A DNA stretch of 64,000 bases from Rhizobiales bacterium CCH3-A5 (GCA_001556025.1 LSIB01000092.1:20593-84592), one strand, 5' to 3'; numbered from the stretch's first letter, positions 51,189-60,768 are shown. Notes: generated by a model from the sequence alone, not told the origin. Made by a program: numbers and translations.

Positions 51189-51731
51189 ATGCTGCGCTCA
51201 TCCATCGCCATCCTTGCCCTTGTAGGCGCGCTCGGCGCGGCCCAGGCTCAGGCCCCCGATCCGAAGAACACGCTGATCCTCGAGACCAAGGACGGTCCGG
51301 TGACCATCCGCCTGCGGCCCGATCTCGCGCCCAAGCATGTCGCACAGATCAAGGCCCTGACGCAGAAGGGTTTTTACGACGGCATCGTGTTCCACCGCGT
51401 GATCGACGGCTTCATGGCGCAGACGGGCGATCCGACCGGCACCGGCACCGGCAAGTCAGATTTGCCGAACCTGCCGGCCGAATTCACGCCGACGCCCTAC
51501 AAGGTCGGCTCGGTCGGCATGGCGCGGTCGAGTTCGCCCGATTCGGCCAATTCGCAGTTCTTCATCTGCTATGAGGGCTGCGGCCCGCTGACCGGCCAGT
51601 ACACGCTGTTCGGCGAGGTCGTCTCCGGCATGGAGGCGGTTCGCAAGATCAAGAAGGGTGCGCCCGGCTCGGGCCAGGTCACCGGCCCCGACAAGATCGT
51701 GAAGATGCGCCTGCAGTCGGACGCCAGGTAA
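51189..51731 (+). CDS. ppiA: Periplasmic cyclophilin-type peptidyl-prolyl isomerase
   Basis: A 180-residue cyclophilin with a signal peptide (MLRSSIAILALVGALGAAQA, cleavage near AQA-QA). GFYDGIVFHRVIDGFMAQTGD holds the catalytic Arg (FHRV), and SSSPDSANSQFFICYEG the Gln/Phe. The remaining short form is typical of bacterial cyclophilins. It begins a cluster with a TolA-C-like gene and a cytosolic paralogue. Confidence 0.93.
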   Translation: MLRSSIAILALVGALGAAQAQAPDPKNTLILETKDGPVTIRLRPDLAPKHVAQIKALTQKGFYDGIVFHRVIDGFMAQTGDPTGTGTGKSDLPNLPAEFTPTPYKVGSVGMARSSSPDSANSQFFICYEGCGPLTGQYTLFGEVVSGMEAVRKIKKGAPGSGQVTGPDKIVKMRLQSDAR

Positions 51732-51742
51732 GCCGCCACGCC

Positions 51743-52369
51743 ATGGCCGGCCGGCGCCTCGCGGCAGCATTGCTCGTCGGGATAGTCCTGACGGGCGCTG
51801 CCGGTGCGCAGGACACGCAAGGGCTTGGCCTGCCGCCGGCGTCGGGCTCACAGAACCCGGTGCTGCCGCCGCCATCGGGCTCGCAGAACCCGGTTCTGCC
51901 GCCGCCTTCCGGCCAGCGCTATATGCCCGGCGTCGGCGGGCGCTTCGGCGACAGCCCGTCGCGGCCGGTCCTGCCGCGCCCTGTCCCCGGCGTCGATCCG
52001 GGGCTGAGCGGCTCTGTCTCGCCGACCAGCCGCAGCCTCGCCGGCGAGGTCGATCGCATCGACGAGATCGCGCCTGCGATCCGCCGCTGCTGGGTCCCGC
52101 CCGCCATGGACGGACCCAATGCCGGCGCGATGGCGACGGTGCGGTTCAGCCTGCGGCGCGACGGCAGCATCTTCGGCCAGCCGCGCGTCACATGGGGCGC
52201 CGGCCGGGCCGATCCAGCCCTGCAGCAGCGTTTCACCGCCTCCGTGCTCGACGCAGTGCGCGATTGCGCGCCTCTGAGGTTGTCGTCGCGCTTCGGAGCG
52301 GCTATCGCGGGGCGACCCTTCACCATCCGCTTCCACGGCCGCGCGCCGTCCAATGAAAGGCCGACCTGA
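51743..52369 (+). CDS. Secreted protein with TolA/TonB-C-like domain, function unknown
   Basis: A 208-residue product. A signal peptide (about residues 1-22) is followed by a Pro/Ser-rich region with a tandem repeat SGSQNPVLPPP (two full copies and a partial third). The C-terminal ~95 residues read AIRRCWVPPAMDG, TVRFSLRRDGSIFGQPRV, DAVRDCAPLRL, the layout of the TolA/TonB C-terminal domain with two Cys. There is no membrane anchor other than the signal. It sits between two cyclophilin genes; the stop overlaps the start of the second (TGATG). Confidence 0.7.
   Translation: MAGRRLAAALLVGIVLTGAAGAQDTQGLGLPPASGSQNPVLPPPSGSQNPVLPPPSGQRYMPGVGGRFGDSPSRPVLPRPVPGVDPGLSGSVSPTSRSLAGEVDRIDEIAPAIRRCWVPPAMDGPNAGAMATVRFSLRRDGSIFGQPRVTWGAGRADPALQQRFTASVLDAVRDCAPLRLSSRFGAAIAGRPFTIRFHGRAPSNERPT
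51842..51907 (+). repeat. In-frame 33-base tandem repeat
   Basis: Two adjacent 33-base copies (51842-51874 and 51875-51907) with a partial third code for the repeated SGSQNPVLPPP motif. The copies differ at few bases, so the duplication is fairly recent or copy number may vary. Confidence 0.85.
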
Positions 52370-52839
52370 TGTCGCTCGATCCGGAAAACACCCTCGTCAT
52401 GGAAACCACCAAGGGCAAGGTGGTCATCAAGCTGCGTCCGGACCTCGCGCCGGCCCATGCCGAACGGCTGAAGGTGCTATCGCGCCAAGGCTTCTATGAC
52501 GGCATCGTCTTCCATCGCGTCATCGACGGCTTCATGGCGCAGGTCGGCTGCCCGCATGGCACCGGCACCGGCGGCTCCGACCTGCCCGACCTCAAGGCCG
52601 AGTTCAACAACGAGCCGCATGTGCGCGGCATCTGCTCGATGGCCCGCTCGCAGAACCCCAACTCGGCCAACAGCCAGTTCTTCATCGTCTTCGAGGACGC
52701 CAGCTTTCTCAACAAGCAGTACACGGTCTGGGGCCAGGTGGTCGAAGGCATGGAGAACGTCGACAAGATCAAGCGCGGCGAGCCGGTGCGCGATCCCGAT
52801 TCGATCATCTCGATGAAGGTGATGGCCGACGTCGCCTGA
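52369..52839 (+). CDS. ppiB: Cytosolic cyclophilin-type peptidyl-prolyl isomerase
   Basis: A 156-residue cyclophilin without signal peptide, paralogous to the periplasmic one upstream. GFYDGIVFHRVIDGFMAQVG and NPNSANSQFFIVFEDASFL carry the active-site residues. ATG 52369 is shared with the previous stop. queA follows after 9 bases. Confidence 0.95.
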   Translation: MSLDPENTLVMETTKGKVVIKLRPDLAPAHAERLKVLSRQGFYDGIVFHRVIDGFMAQVGCPHGTGTGGSDLPDLKAEFNNEPHVRGICSMARSQNPNSANSQFFIVFEDASFLNKQYTVWGQVVEGMENVDKIKRGEPVRDPDSIISMKVMADVA

Positions 52840-52848
52840 GCCGGAACG

Positions 52849-53943
52849 GTGAATGTCGATCTCTTCGATTTCGACCTTCCCGAAGATCGCATCGCACTGA
52901 GGCCCGCGAGCCCGCGCGATGCGGCGCGTCTGCTCGTCGTGAGGCCGGACGCGACAATGCCCTTCGAGGATCGCGGCGTGCGCGACCTTGCCGCGTTGCT
53001 GCGGCCCGGCGACGCGCTGGTCTTCAACGACACGCGCGTTGTTCCCTCGCGCCTGCGCGGTCGCCGTGTCCGTGCGGAGACCTCGGCGGCGATCGAGATC
53101 ATGCTGCACAAGAGGGAGGCGGCCGATCGCTGGCTCGCCTTCGCTCGGCCGGCCAAGAAGCTCGGCCTCGGCGACACGGTGCTCTTCGGCGACAAGGCCG
53201 CATCGCATCCTTGCGAACTCGGCCGGCTCGAAGCCGTCATCGTCGCGAAGGGCGAGGGCGGCGAGGTCGAGCTGCGTTTCGCGCTGTCGGGACCGGCGCT
53301 TGACGAGGCCATCGCCAGCCTCGGCGAACTGCCGCTGCCACCCTACATCGCCGGCAAACGACCGACCGATGCGGCCGACGCGGTCGACTATCAGACGGTT
53401 TATGCGCGGGAAGACGGTGCGGTGGCCGCGCCGACGGCGGGCCTGCATTTCACGCCTGAACTCGTCGCGGCGCTGGAGGCGCGTGGCGTCTCGCGCCATT
53501 TCGTGACGCTGCATGTCGGGGCGGGCACGTTCCTGCCTGTCAAGGCTGCCGACACCGGCGAGCACCGCATGCATGCCGAGACTGGAACCGTGTCGGCGGC
53601 GACGGCCGATGCGTTGAACGCGGTCCGGGCCCGGGGCGGGCGCATCGTCGCGGTCGGGACGACCTCGCTTCGGCTGCTCGAGAGCGCGACCGGCGATGAT
53701 GGCGTGATCGCGCCGTTTTCGGGCGACACCGCGATCTTCATCACGCCCGGCTATCGCTTCCGCGCCGTCGACCTGCTGATGACCAATTTCCATCTGCCGC
53801 GCTCCACCCTGTTCATGCTGGTCTCGGCCTTCAGCGGCCTCGACATCATGAAGCGGGCCTATGCCCATGCGATCGCAGGAGATTATCGCTTCTACTCCTA
53901 TGGCGATTCCAGCCTCCTGGCCCGCGCCGGACAGGCAGGCTGA
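52849..53943 (+). CDS. queA: S-adenosylmethionine:tRNA ribosyltransferase-isomerase
   Basis: The 364-residue enzyme moves the ribosyl part of SAM to preQ1 in tRNA to make epoxyqueuosine. [51 protein letters not shown] and [19 protein letters not shown] are conserved. GTG 52849 is the start that gives the usual N-terminus. tgt, often next, is not found here. Confidence 0.96.
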   Translation: MNVDLFDFDLPEDRIALRPASPRDAARLLVVRPDATMPFEDRGVRDLAALLRPGDALVFNDTRVVPSRLRGRRVRAETSAAIEIMLHKREAADRWLAFARPAKKLGLGDTVLFGDKAASHPCELGRLEAVIVAKGEGGEVELRFALSGPALDEAIASLGELPLPPYIAGKRPTDAADAVDYQTVYAREDGAVAAPTAGLHFTPELVAALEARGVSRHFVTLHVGAGTFLPVKAADTGEHRMHAETGTVSAATADALNAVRARGGRIVAVGTTSLRLLESATGDDGVIAPFSGDTAIFITPGYRFRAVDLLMTNFHLPRSTLFMLVSAFSGLDIMKRAYAHAIAGDYRFYSYGDSSLLARAGQAG

Positions 53944-54112
53944 GGCCTGACGTCCACGTCGCATCAGCGTCATCCGTGCATGCGACCAGCCCCCGATCGG
54001 GCTTGCGCCACCGATTCAGTCGTCGTTCAGCATGATGGGCGACATTGGCATGGCTGGCAGGCTTTCCGTCCTGGCTCTTCATGCGCTAGGCTTGCCGCAA
54101 GGGGAGAGTATC

Positions 54113-54313
54113 GTGGCGTTGCGCTCGTCGGTTCCGGGAATCAGGGTTGCGGGTCTCGAGCGCACGGCGCGTCTGGCCGGCGAAGCCTTCGGGCATGAGG
54201 AACTTGGCCGTCTCGACCAGCTTCGCCTGGCGCAGACGCCTTCGACGCGCTGGGTCTGGGCCGTAATCGCGCTGCTTTCCGTCGTCGGCCTGAGCCTTCT
54301 CGCCCTGCGTTGA
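54113..54313 (+). CDS. 66-residue tail-anchored protein, function unknown
   Basis: GTG 54113 is preceded by GGGGAGAG at 54101-54108, a strong ribosome site. The product has a soluble N-terminal ~45 residues with a charged helix (EELGRLDQLRLAQ) and a C-terminal membrane helix (WVWAVIALLSVVGLSLLAL), so the tail anchors it. An ATG start at 54032 would add 27 residues but has poorer context. No family recognised. Confidence 0.55.
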   Translation: MALRSSVPGIRVAGLERTARLAGEAFGHEELGRLDQLRLAQTPSTRWVWAVIALLSVVGLSLLALR

Positions 54314-54380
54314 CGCCACTGGTCCGTTCCGACGAAAAATCAACCTTTGCAGCCTAGCCTCCCATTCGGAGGAGAGGCCC

Positions 54381-55616
54381 ATGCGTTGCGTCATCATCAG
54401 CGATTTCGGCTCCGTCAACGGCGGAGCCGCCAAGGTCGCCATCGAGAGCGCGCGCGGCCTGGCCGAGGCGGGCGTCGATATCGTCTTCGCCTGCGCAATC
54501 GGCCCGATTTCCGACCGCTTGAGCCATCCGCGCATCGAGATCGCGATGTTTCCCGGCGAGGAGATCTGGAAGGTCGGCAGCAGGCTCGCCGCCGCCCGCC
54601 AGGGCATCTGGAACGCGCCGGCCCATGCCTTCCTGATCGATCTGCTGGCGCGCCAGCCCCAGTCCGAGACGCTCGTGCATCTGCATCAATGGACCAAGGC
54701 GTTCAGCCCGGCGGCGCTGGCGGCGGCCGGCGGGAGCGGCCTGCCCGTCGCGGTGACGATGCACGATTATTTTTCGTTTTGCCCCACAGGCGGCTATTTC
54801 GATTTCAGGGCCGGCGCGCCGTGCCGCCAGAAACCGATGTCGGCCGGGTGCGCCGGATCGAACTGTGACCGCGCCTCCTACATTCACAAGCTTGTCCGCG
54901 TGGCGCGGCAATGGCGCTCGGACGAGGCGATGCGTGCCCTGCGCGCGCCGCTCTTCGTCCATGTCAGCGACTTTGCGCGCGACTTCGCCGCGCCGTTTCT
55001 GCCGAACCAGGCGCGCCATGTCGTGGTCGAGAACATGATGGAGGCGCAGCAGCAGCCGCAGGCCGATGTCGCGGCCAACCACCATGCGCTGTTTCTTGGG
55101 CGCTTCACGCAGGAAAAGGCCCCCGACATTCTGGCAGCGGCGGCCCGCGCGGTCGGGATGCCGATTCGCTTCGTTGGCGAGGGCCCGCTTGCCGGCCGGA
55201 TCGCCGAGGTCAATCCGCGTGCCGAGATCCGCGCCTGGGTCGCGGCCGAGCATGTCTTCGACGAGATCGCACGGGCCCGCTGCCTGGTGCTGCCCTCGCT
55301 GTGGTACGAGCCGGGTCCTCTCGTCATCGCTGAGGCGAGAGCTGTCGGCGTTCCGGTGGTGCTGGCGCGCACCACGGGGCCGGCGAGCTGGATCGCCGAC
55401 GGGGAGGACGGAATCCTCGTCGATGGCGGCGATGCAGCCGGGCTGTCGGCCGCGCTGACGCGGCTGAAGGACGATGGCGTGGCTGCCGCGATGGGCGCCG
55501 CCGCCTATCGCCGCTACTGGGCCGATCCGCTGACGACGCAGCGCCATGTCGCACGGACCGTCGAGGCCTATCGGGGTCTGCTCGCCGGTGGCCGGCAGCG
55601 TTCCACCATGGCTTGA
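54381..55616 (+). CDS. GT4-family glycosyltransferase
   Basis: A 411-residue GT-B glycosyltransferase. The N-terminal domain begins CVIISDFGSVNGGAAKVA with the glycine-rich acceptor loop; the C-terminal nucleotide-sugar domain has ALFLGRFTQEKAPDIL, FVGEGPLAG and the EPGPLVIAEARAVGVPVV motif with E-x7-E. A short Cys-bearing insertion (CPTGGYFDF, PCRQKPMSAGC) is in the first half. No polysaccharide cluster surrounds it, so acceptor and product are unknown. It is convergent with glnA. Confidence 0.85.
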   Translation: MRCVIISDFGSVNGGAAKVAIESARGLAEAGVDIVFACAIGPISDRLSHPRIEIAMFPGEEIWKVGSRLAAARQGIWNAPAHAFLIDLLARQPQSETLVHLHQWTKAFSPAALAAAGGSGLPVAVTMHDYFSFCPTGGYFDFRAGAPCRQKPMSAGCAGSNCDRASYIHKLVRVARQWRSDEAMRALRAPLFVHVSDFARDFAAPFLPNQARHVVVENMMEAQQQPQADVAANHHALFLGRFTQEKAPDILAAAARAVGMPIRFVGEGPLAGRIAEVNPRAEIRAWVAAEHVFDEIARARCLVLPSLWYEPGPLVIAEARAVGVPVVLARTTGPASWIADGEDGILVDGGDAAGLSAALTRLKDDGVAAAMGAAAYRRYWADPLTTQRHVARTVEAYRGLLAGGRQRSTMA

Positions 55617-55632
55617 GACGCGTCGCGGCATG

Positions 55633-55660
55633 AAAAAACCGGGGCGTGACCGCCCCGGTT
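55633..55660 (-). terminator. Rho-independent terminator of glnBA
   Basis: On the minus strand a perfect 10-base stem AACCGGGGCG / CGCCCCGGTT with a four-base loop (55637-55660) is followed by a T run (A run at 55633-55638 on the plus strand). It may also stop the convergent glycosyltransferase transcript. Confidence 0.85.
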
Positions 55661-55715
55661 GGAAGGTGGACCGCGAACCATTCGCGGTCGGGAGGAAGCT
55701 CAGTAGGAGTAGGGC

Positions 55716-57125
55716 TCAGTAGGAATAGTACATCGCGAACTCGACCGGATGCGGCGTCATCTCGAAGCGCGCCACGTCCTGCATCTTGAGTTCGATATAG
55801 CTCTCGATGAAGTCGTCGTTGAAGACGCCGCCGGCCTTGAGATAGGCGTTGTCCTTCTTCAGCGACTCCAGCGCCTCGCGCAGCGAGCCGCAGACGGTCG
55901 GGATCTTCTTCAGCTCGCGCGGCGGCAGGTCGTAGAGATCCTTGTCCATGGCCGGGCCCGGATCGATCTTGTTCACGATGCCGTCGATGCCGGCCATAAG
56001 CATTGCCGCGAAGGCGAGATAGGGGTTCGCCATCGGATCGGGGAAGCGGACCTCGACGCGCTTGGCCTTGGGCGAGGTCGTCCACGGAATGCGGCAGGAG
56101 GCCGAGCGGTTGCGCGCCGAATAGGCGAGCAGAACCGGGGCCTCATAGCCGGGAACGAGGCGCTTGTAGGAGTTCGTCGACGGGTTGGTGAACGCGTTCA
56201 GCGACTTGGCGTGCTTGATGATGCCGCCGATGTACCAGAGGCACTCCTGCGAGAGGTCGGCGTATTTGTTCCCGGCCATGATCGGCTTGCCGCCCTTCCA
56301 GATCGACTGGTGGACGTGCATGCCCGAGCCGTTGTCGCCATAGATCGGCTTGGGCATGAAGGTCGCGGTCTTGCCGTAGCTCTGCGCGACGTTGTGGATC
56401 GCATACTTATAGACCTGCATGGTGTCGGCCATGTGGGTCAGCGTGTCGAACTTCAGGCCGAGCTCGTGCTGGGCCGAGGCGACCTCGTGGTGGTGCTTCT
56501 CGACCTTGGCGCCCATCGCCGCCATGGCCGCCAGCATCTCGCCGCGCATGTCCTGGGCGGAATCCTGCGGCGGAACGGGGAAGTAGCCGCCCTTGGTGGC
56601 GATGCGGTGGCCGAGGTTGCCGCCCTCATACTCGGTCATGCCGTTGATCGGCAACTCGACGTTGTCGAGCTTGAAGCCGGTGTTGTAGGGGTCGGCGGCG
56701 ATCTTGACGTCGTCGAAGACGAAGAATTCGGCCTCGGGGCCAACATAGACCGTGTCGCCGATGCCGGTCGACTTGAGATACGCCTCGGCCTTCTTGGCCA
56801 TGCCGCGCGGATCGCGACCATAGGGCTCGCCGGTCGCCGGCTCGAGCACGTCGCAGGTGATGACCATGGTCGCAGCCGAGAAGAACGGGTCCATGCAGGC
56901 CGTCGTCGGGTCCGGCATCAGCAGCATATCGGACTCGTTGATCGCCTTCCAACCGGCAATCGAGGAACCGTCGAACATGGTGCCCTCGGCGAAGATGTCC
57001 TCGTCGATCATCGTGACGTCGAAGGTCACGTGCTGCCACTTGCCGCGCGGGTCGGTGAAGCGGAAGTCCACATATTTGACGTCGTTGTCCTTGATCGCCT
57101 TCAGGACATCCTTGGCGCTCTTCAT
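55716..57125 (-). CDS. glnA: Glutamine synthetase type I
   Basis: The 469-residue dodecameric enzyme makes glutamine from glutamate, ammonia and [47 protein letters not shown] and [18 protein letters not shown] are the GSI signatures. [11 protein letters not shown] contains the adenylylation Tyr (about residue 398), so the enzyme is under GlnE control. It follows glnB by 96 bases. An 11-base motif, GCTCAGTAGGA, is duplicated across and just after the stop codon (55698-55708 and 55714-55724). Confidence 0.98.
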   Translation of the reverse strand: MKSAKDVLKAIKDNDVKYVDFRFTDPRGKWQHVTFDVTMIDEDIFAEGTMFDGSSIAGWKAINESDMLLMPDPTTACMDPFFSAATMVITCDVLEPATGEPYGRDPRGMAKKAEAYLKSTGIGDTVYVGPEAEFFVFDDVKIAADPYNTGFKLDNVELPINGMTEYEGGNLGHRIATKGGYFPVPPQDSAQDMRGEMLAAMAAMGAKVEKHHHEVASAQHELGLKFDTLTHMADTMQVYKYAIHNVAQSYGKTATFMPKPIYGDNGSGMHVHQSIWKGGKPIMAGNKYADLSQECLWYIGGIIKHAKSLNAFTNPSTNSYKRLVPGYEAPVLLAYSARNRSASCRIPWTTSPKAKRVEVRFPDPMANPYLAFAAMLMAGIDGIVNKIDPGPAMDKDLYDLPPRELKKIPTVCGSLREALESLKKDNAYLKAGGVFNDDFIESYIELKMQDVARFEMTPHPVEFAMYYSY

Positions 57126-57221
57126 CTCAGCATTCCTCTCGCAAGCAGTTTCTCAATTTCACTCGATCCGCGGGGGTATCAAAACCGCCGGGACACGCAT
57201 CTTTCGGGCTGGGAAAACGCC

Positions 57222-57659
<438 letters not shown>

Positions 57660-57702
57660 TCAATCCGCCGGATCTGCATCCGCTCTCTGCTCTTAGCATC
57701 GG

Positions 57703-57718
57703 TGCAAGCGCCTCGCCA
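57703..57718 (-). promoter_or_regulatory. Sigma-54 promoter of glnBA
   Basis: Read on the minus strand the sequence is TGGCGAGGCGCTTGCA, matching the RpoN consensus TGGCAC-N5-TTGCW with exact GG-GC spacing and two mismatches in less critical positions. The start would fall near 57692, about 130 bases before glnB. Nitrogen control by NtrC is the known mode for glnBA in rhizobia. An imperfect inverted repeat AAGGGCA...TGCCCTT lies upstream (about 57749-57787). Confidence 0.7.
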
Positions 57719-57803
57719 TGCGGAAGAAAGCCGCCCACAGCCCGATGAAAGGGCAATAAACAGCATATAAACTATGCATATGCCCTTTTTGTAATCAATT
57801 GTC

Positions 57804-59375
57804 GTGTCGTCACTCGTGCTTGCCCGCCGCCTTCGCCTCTCCGATGATGAGCGCGTGCAAAGTCATGACCATGATCGATCGGCGCTGCTCAGCGTTGCGG
57901 AGATGGCCGCCGCCGACCGCGCTGCGATCGCCGACGGAGCCAAGGGCGCAGCGCTGATGGAGCGTGCCGGCCGGGCCGTCGCTGACGCAGTGAGTCGGCG
58001 GCTGCGGCCAGGCGAGTCCGTGCTGGTGATCTGCGGTCCCGGACATAATGGCGGCGACGGCTTTGTCGCAGCGCGGCTGCTGCGCGAGCGGGGTTTGCGC
58101 GTGACGCTGGCGCTGGACGGCGCCCTCGACGCCATCCGCGGCGATGCGATCGCGGCCGCTGCACGCTGGCCCGGTCCCGTCGAAGCGCTTCGATCGGTAG
58201 AGCCCGGCGAGCATGCGCTGGTCGTCGATGCCTTGTATGGGGCCGGGCTGAGCCGGCCGCTATCTGGGGAGGCCGCGCTGCTGGTCGCCCGCGTCAATGC
58301 CGCCGGACGGCCAATCGTGGCGGTCGACGTTCCCAGCGGTCTTTCCGGCGACAGCGGGCAGGTCGCCGGGCCTGCGATCGTGGCCGCCGAGACGGTGACC
58401 TTCTTCCGGCTGAAGCCGGGCCATCTGCTCTTCCCTGGACGCGCGCTGTGCGGCGTCGTCACGCTCGCCGATATCGGGATCGCGCCCGAGATCGTGTTCG
58501 GTCCGGGCGGCGTCAGGCCGAGGATGTTTCGCAACGATCCCGCCCTTTGGCGGGGCAGTTTTCCGGCGCATGCCGCCGATACCCATAAATTCCGGCGCGG
58601 CGCGGTTCTGGTCGTCGCCGGGGGCCTCGATGGAGTCGGCGCGCCCCGGCTGTCGGCGCGCGCCGCGCTCAGGATCGGGGCGGGGCTCGTCACCATCGCC
58701 TGCCGGCCCGAGGCGCTGGCGGCCCATGCCGCGCAGGGTCCGAACGCCTTGATGCAGCGCAGCTATGCCGATGATGCGGGGCTCGCCGCGCTGCTTGCCG
58801 AGCGTCGTCCGGCGGCGATCGTCGCCGGACCGGCGCTTGGCCTGGATTCAGCCGGCCGCGCCGCGACGATGGCTGTGCTTCGAGCGCCCATTCCGGCCGT
58901 GCTCGACGCCGACGCGCTGACGCTGCTGGCGGGACGGGTCGGTCAACTGGCGCGCTTGGCCGCGCGGCGAGGCGCGCCTTGCGTTTTGACCCCGCATGAA
59001 GGCGAGTTCCAGCGCCTGTTCGGCGATATGCCGCCGCCCGGCCTGGCCTCGAAGCTCGACCGCGCCCGGCAGGCGGCAAGGCTATCGGGCTGCGTCGTCG
59101 TGCTGAAGGGCGCCGACACCGTCATCGCGGAGCCGCACGGCATCGCCGCGATCAACACGACCGGCTCGGCCGCTTTGGCGACGGCCGGGTCCGGCGATGT
59201 GCTGGCCGGTCTGATCGCCGGGCTGCTGGCCCAGGGCATGCCAGCTTTCGAAGCCGCCTGTGCCGCCGTGCATTTGCATGGGCTTGCCGGCGATGCGCTC
59301 GGCATGGGGCTGATCGCCGACGACCTTCCGGAGGCTATTCCCGCCATCGTAGCCGGGATGGCGGCGGACGCTTGA
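57804..59375 (+). CDS. nnr: Bifunctional NAD(P)H-hydrate epimerase / dehydratase
   Basis: A 523-residue fusion that repairs hydrated NAD(P)H. The N-terminal YjeF/NnrE epimerase domain (about 30-225) has GPGHNGGDGFVAARLL and VDALYGAGL; the C-terminal NnrD dehydratase domain (about 245-515) has AGPALGLD, LTPHEGEF and the ATP-site motif ATAGSGDVLAGLIAG. The start is GTG 57804 or GTG 57855; the shorter one removes a polar N-terminus without family sequence. It is divergent from glnB. Confidence 0.94.
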   Translation: MSSLVLARRLRLSDDERVQSHDHDRSALLSVAEMAAADRAAIADGAKGAALMERAGRAVADAVSRRLRPGESVLVICGPGHNGGDGFVAARLLRERGLRVTLALDGALDAIRGDAIAAAARWPGPVEALRSVEPGEHALVVDALYGAGLSRPLSGEAALLVARVNAAGRPIVAVDVPSGLSGDSGQVAGPAIVAAETVTFFRLKPGHLLFPGRALCGVVTLADIGIAPEIVFGPGGVRPRMFRNDPALWRGSFPAHAADTHKFRRGAVLVVAGGLDGVGAPRLSARAALRIGAGLVTIACRPEALAAHAAQGPNALMQRSYADDAGLAALLAERRPAAIVAGPALGLDSAGRAATMAVLRAPIPAVLDADALTLLAGRVGQLARLAARRGAPCVLTPHEGEFQRLFGDMPPPGLASKLDRARQAARLSGCVVVLKGADTVIAEPHGIAAINTTGSAALATAGSGDVLAGLIAGLLAQGMPAFEAACAAVHLHGLAGDALGMGLIADDLPEAIPAIVAGMAADA

Positions 59376-59387
59376 CCGTATGGCACG

Positions 59388-59416
59388 AAAAAGCCCGCCC
59401 TCCGAAGAGGGCGGGC
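59388..59416 (-). terminator. Rho-independent terminator of the PRC-barrel gene
   Basis: On the minus strand a perfect 10-base stem (59393-59402 with 59407-59416, GCCCGCCCTC/GAGGGCGGGC) with a four-base loop is followed by TTTTT. It ends the minus-strand gene at 59448 and may stop the convergent nnr transcript. Confidence 0.85.
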
Positions 59417-59447
59417 ACAGGCGCCGAATTCGATCGGCTGTCTCGAC

Positions 59448-59987
59448 TCAGCTTCCGGTAAAGGTGACGGCGGGAGCCGAGGTGAGCTGCTCCTTGGTCA
59501 TCGTGACCGTGCCATGGTCCGGATACATGTTGGGCGCTTTCGGAGCGCTCGCAGCCGGAGCCGTGGCCGTCGACGAGGAGCCGCCGGCAGGCGGGGAAGC
59601 CGGGGCGGCGGACGCCATCGGCTGGTCGCTCCATGTGATCTGGCCGAACGGGATCGCCACATCCTTGGCGCCGATCCCGAGGAAGCCGCCGACGCCGACC
59701 GTCACGGTCTCGATAGCGCCCGACTTGTCGAAGACGACCTCAGTGACATCGCCGATCTTCTTCTGGTCGGGACCGTAGATGTCGACGCCCATCAGCTTGG
59801 ACGCACGCCACTTGCCGGGCATGGCGAGATTCTGGGCCGGCTCCTTGGCCGCGACGGGCGCATTGGTCGCCGAGGGGGCGGTCGTCGCCGCAGGAGCGGA
59901 CGGCGTGGGCGCCGAAGTCTGGGCGATGGCGGTGGCGGCAAGCAGGGAAAATCCGATCGTGGAGATCGCAAGATTGCGCTTGAGCAT
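59448..59987 (-). CDS. Secreted PRC-barrel domain protein
   Basis: A 179-residue product with a signal peptide (MLKRNLAISTIGFSLLAATA, cleavage near AIA-QT), an Ala/Pro/Thr-rich linker, and a PRC-barrel (ASKLMGVDIYGPDQKKIGDV, then VGGFLGIGAKDVAIPF, about residues 61-120). The tail is again Ala/Pro/Ser-rich. AGGAGGAC is just before ATG 59987. Periplasmic PRC-barrel proteins are frequent stress genes in Hyphomicrobiales; exact function unknown. Confidence 0.85.
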   Translation of the reverse strand: MLKRNLAISTIGFSLLAATAIAQTSAPTPSAPAATTAPSATNAPVAAKEPAQNLAMPGKWRASKLMGVDIYGPDQKKIGDVTEVVFDKSGAIETVTVGVGGFLGIGAKDVAIPFGQITWSDQPMASAAPASPPAGGSSSTATAPAASAPKAPNMYPDHGTVTMTKEQLTSAPAVTFTGS

Positions 59988-60030
59988 GGTGTCCTCCTGA
60001 TGAGATCCGCATGGTGCGGTATGAGAGGAC

Positions 60031-60055
60031 AACGCGGTCGAAGCCGTTTGGTTCG
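60031..60055 (-). promoter_or_regulatory. Possible EcfG (general stress) promoter
   Basis: Reading the minus strand, CGAAC (60051-60055) and CGTT (60031-60034) are 16 bases apart. This is one mismatch from the GGAAC...CGTT pattern of the alphaproteobacterial general-stress sigma factor EcfG. It lies 44 bases before the PRC-barrel start. Confidence 0.4.
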
Positions 60056-60180
60056 CCAAGCGGACACCCAAAAAATCGCCGCGGTGCATGCGAATCGGAC
60101 GTTTTGGGTCGCTGCGCGGCAGCCGGCCAGGTCTCCGTTACGGATTTCTTAGGATTTCAGGCGCTTTTTGCGACTGGGGG

Positions 60181-60492
60181 ATGACGGATGACGGAGCGGC
60201 CATGCGCCGAGGTCTTGCGCTGAAACCCTGCATCGCGATCGTTCTGGGGCTGGGTCTGGCAGGCATGGGCGCTGCTCCGGCGCTGGCCTTTTGGGAGCGT
60301 TCGCAATGGTCGCGTTGTTCGGATGCGCCCACAGTCGCGGAATGGAACAGCCTCCGCTGCCCTGCGATCGATCCCTATCATGACGCCGGCGGCTATTCCG
60401 GACATGGCGACCTGGGAGGCGGCGTTCGGGGCGGCCTCTCTCCCCAAGACAAAAGGCGGCGCGGTGGGCTCGTGGTTCAGCGGCTCGGATAG
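60181..60492 (+). CDS. Small secreted protein, function unknown
   Basis: A 103-residue product with a hydrophobic signal (about residues 14-36, ending ALA-FW). The mature part has two Cys (WSRCSDAPTVAEWNSLRCPAI) and a Gly/basic C-terminus. ATG 60181 or 60202 may be used. No family recognised; the frame is plausible because signal, cleavage site and Cys pair are coherent. Confidence 0.5.
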   Translation: MTDDGAAMRRGLALKPCIAIVLGLGLAGMGAAPALAFWERSQWSRCSDAPTVAEWNSLRCPAIDPYHDAGGYSGHGDLGGGVRGGLSPQDKRRRGGLVVQRLG

Positions 60493-60532
60493 AACACTGG
60501 GGTGCCTGCGCCAGACCACGCCGCGACGGCGC

Positions 60533-60607
60533 TGGTGAGCGGGGAGGGGATCGAACCCTCGACCACATGATTAAAAGTCACGTGCTCTACCACTGAGCTA
60601 CCCGCCC
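60533..60607 (-). tRNA. tRNA-Lys (anticodon TTT)
   Basis: A 75-base tRNA on the minus strand with encoded CCA. Acceptor GGGCGGG pairs with CCCGCTC (one G-U at 2:71), discriminator A. The anticodon loop CTTTTAA gives TTT. The T-arm has GGTTCGATCCC. Confidence 0.95.
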
Positions 60608-60768
60608 TCACTGGGGCGCTCACATAGGCAGGCAGGCGGGCGCGGTCAACCGCTCCGCGGCGGTTTCCGGTCCGGGACGCGGCATGCGACATCGTGGACG
60701 GGGGCAATCGCGCCGGTGCGGGGCCATTCGTTAACACCGTGGAAACCAAGACGCGCCACCATGACAAC

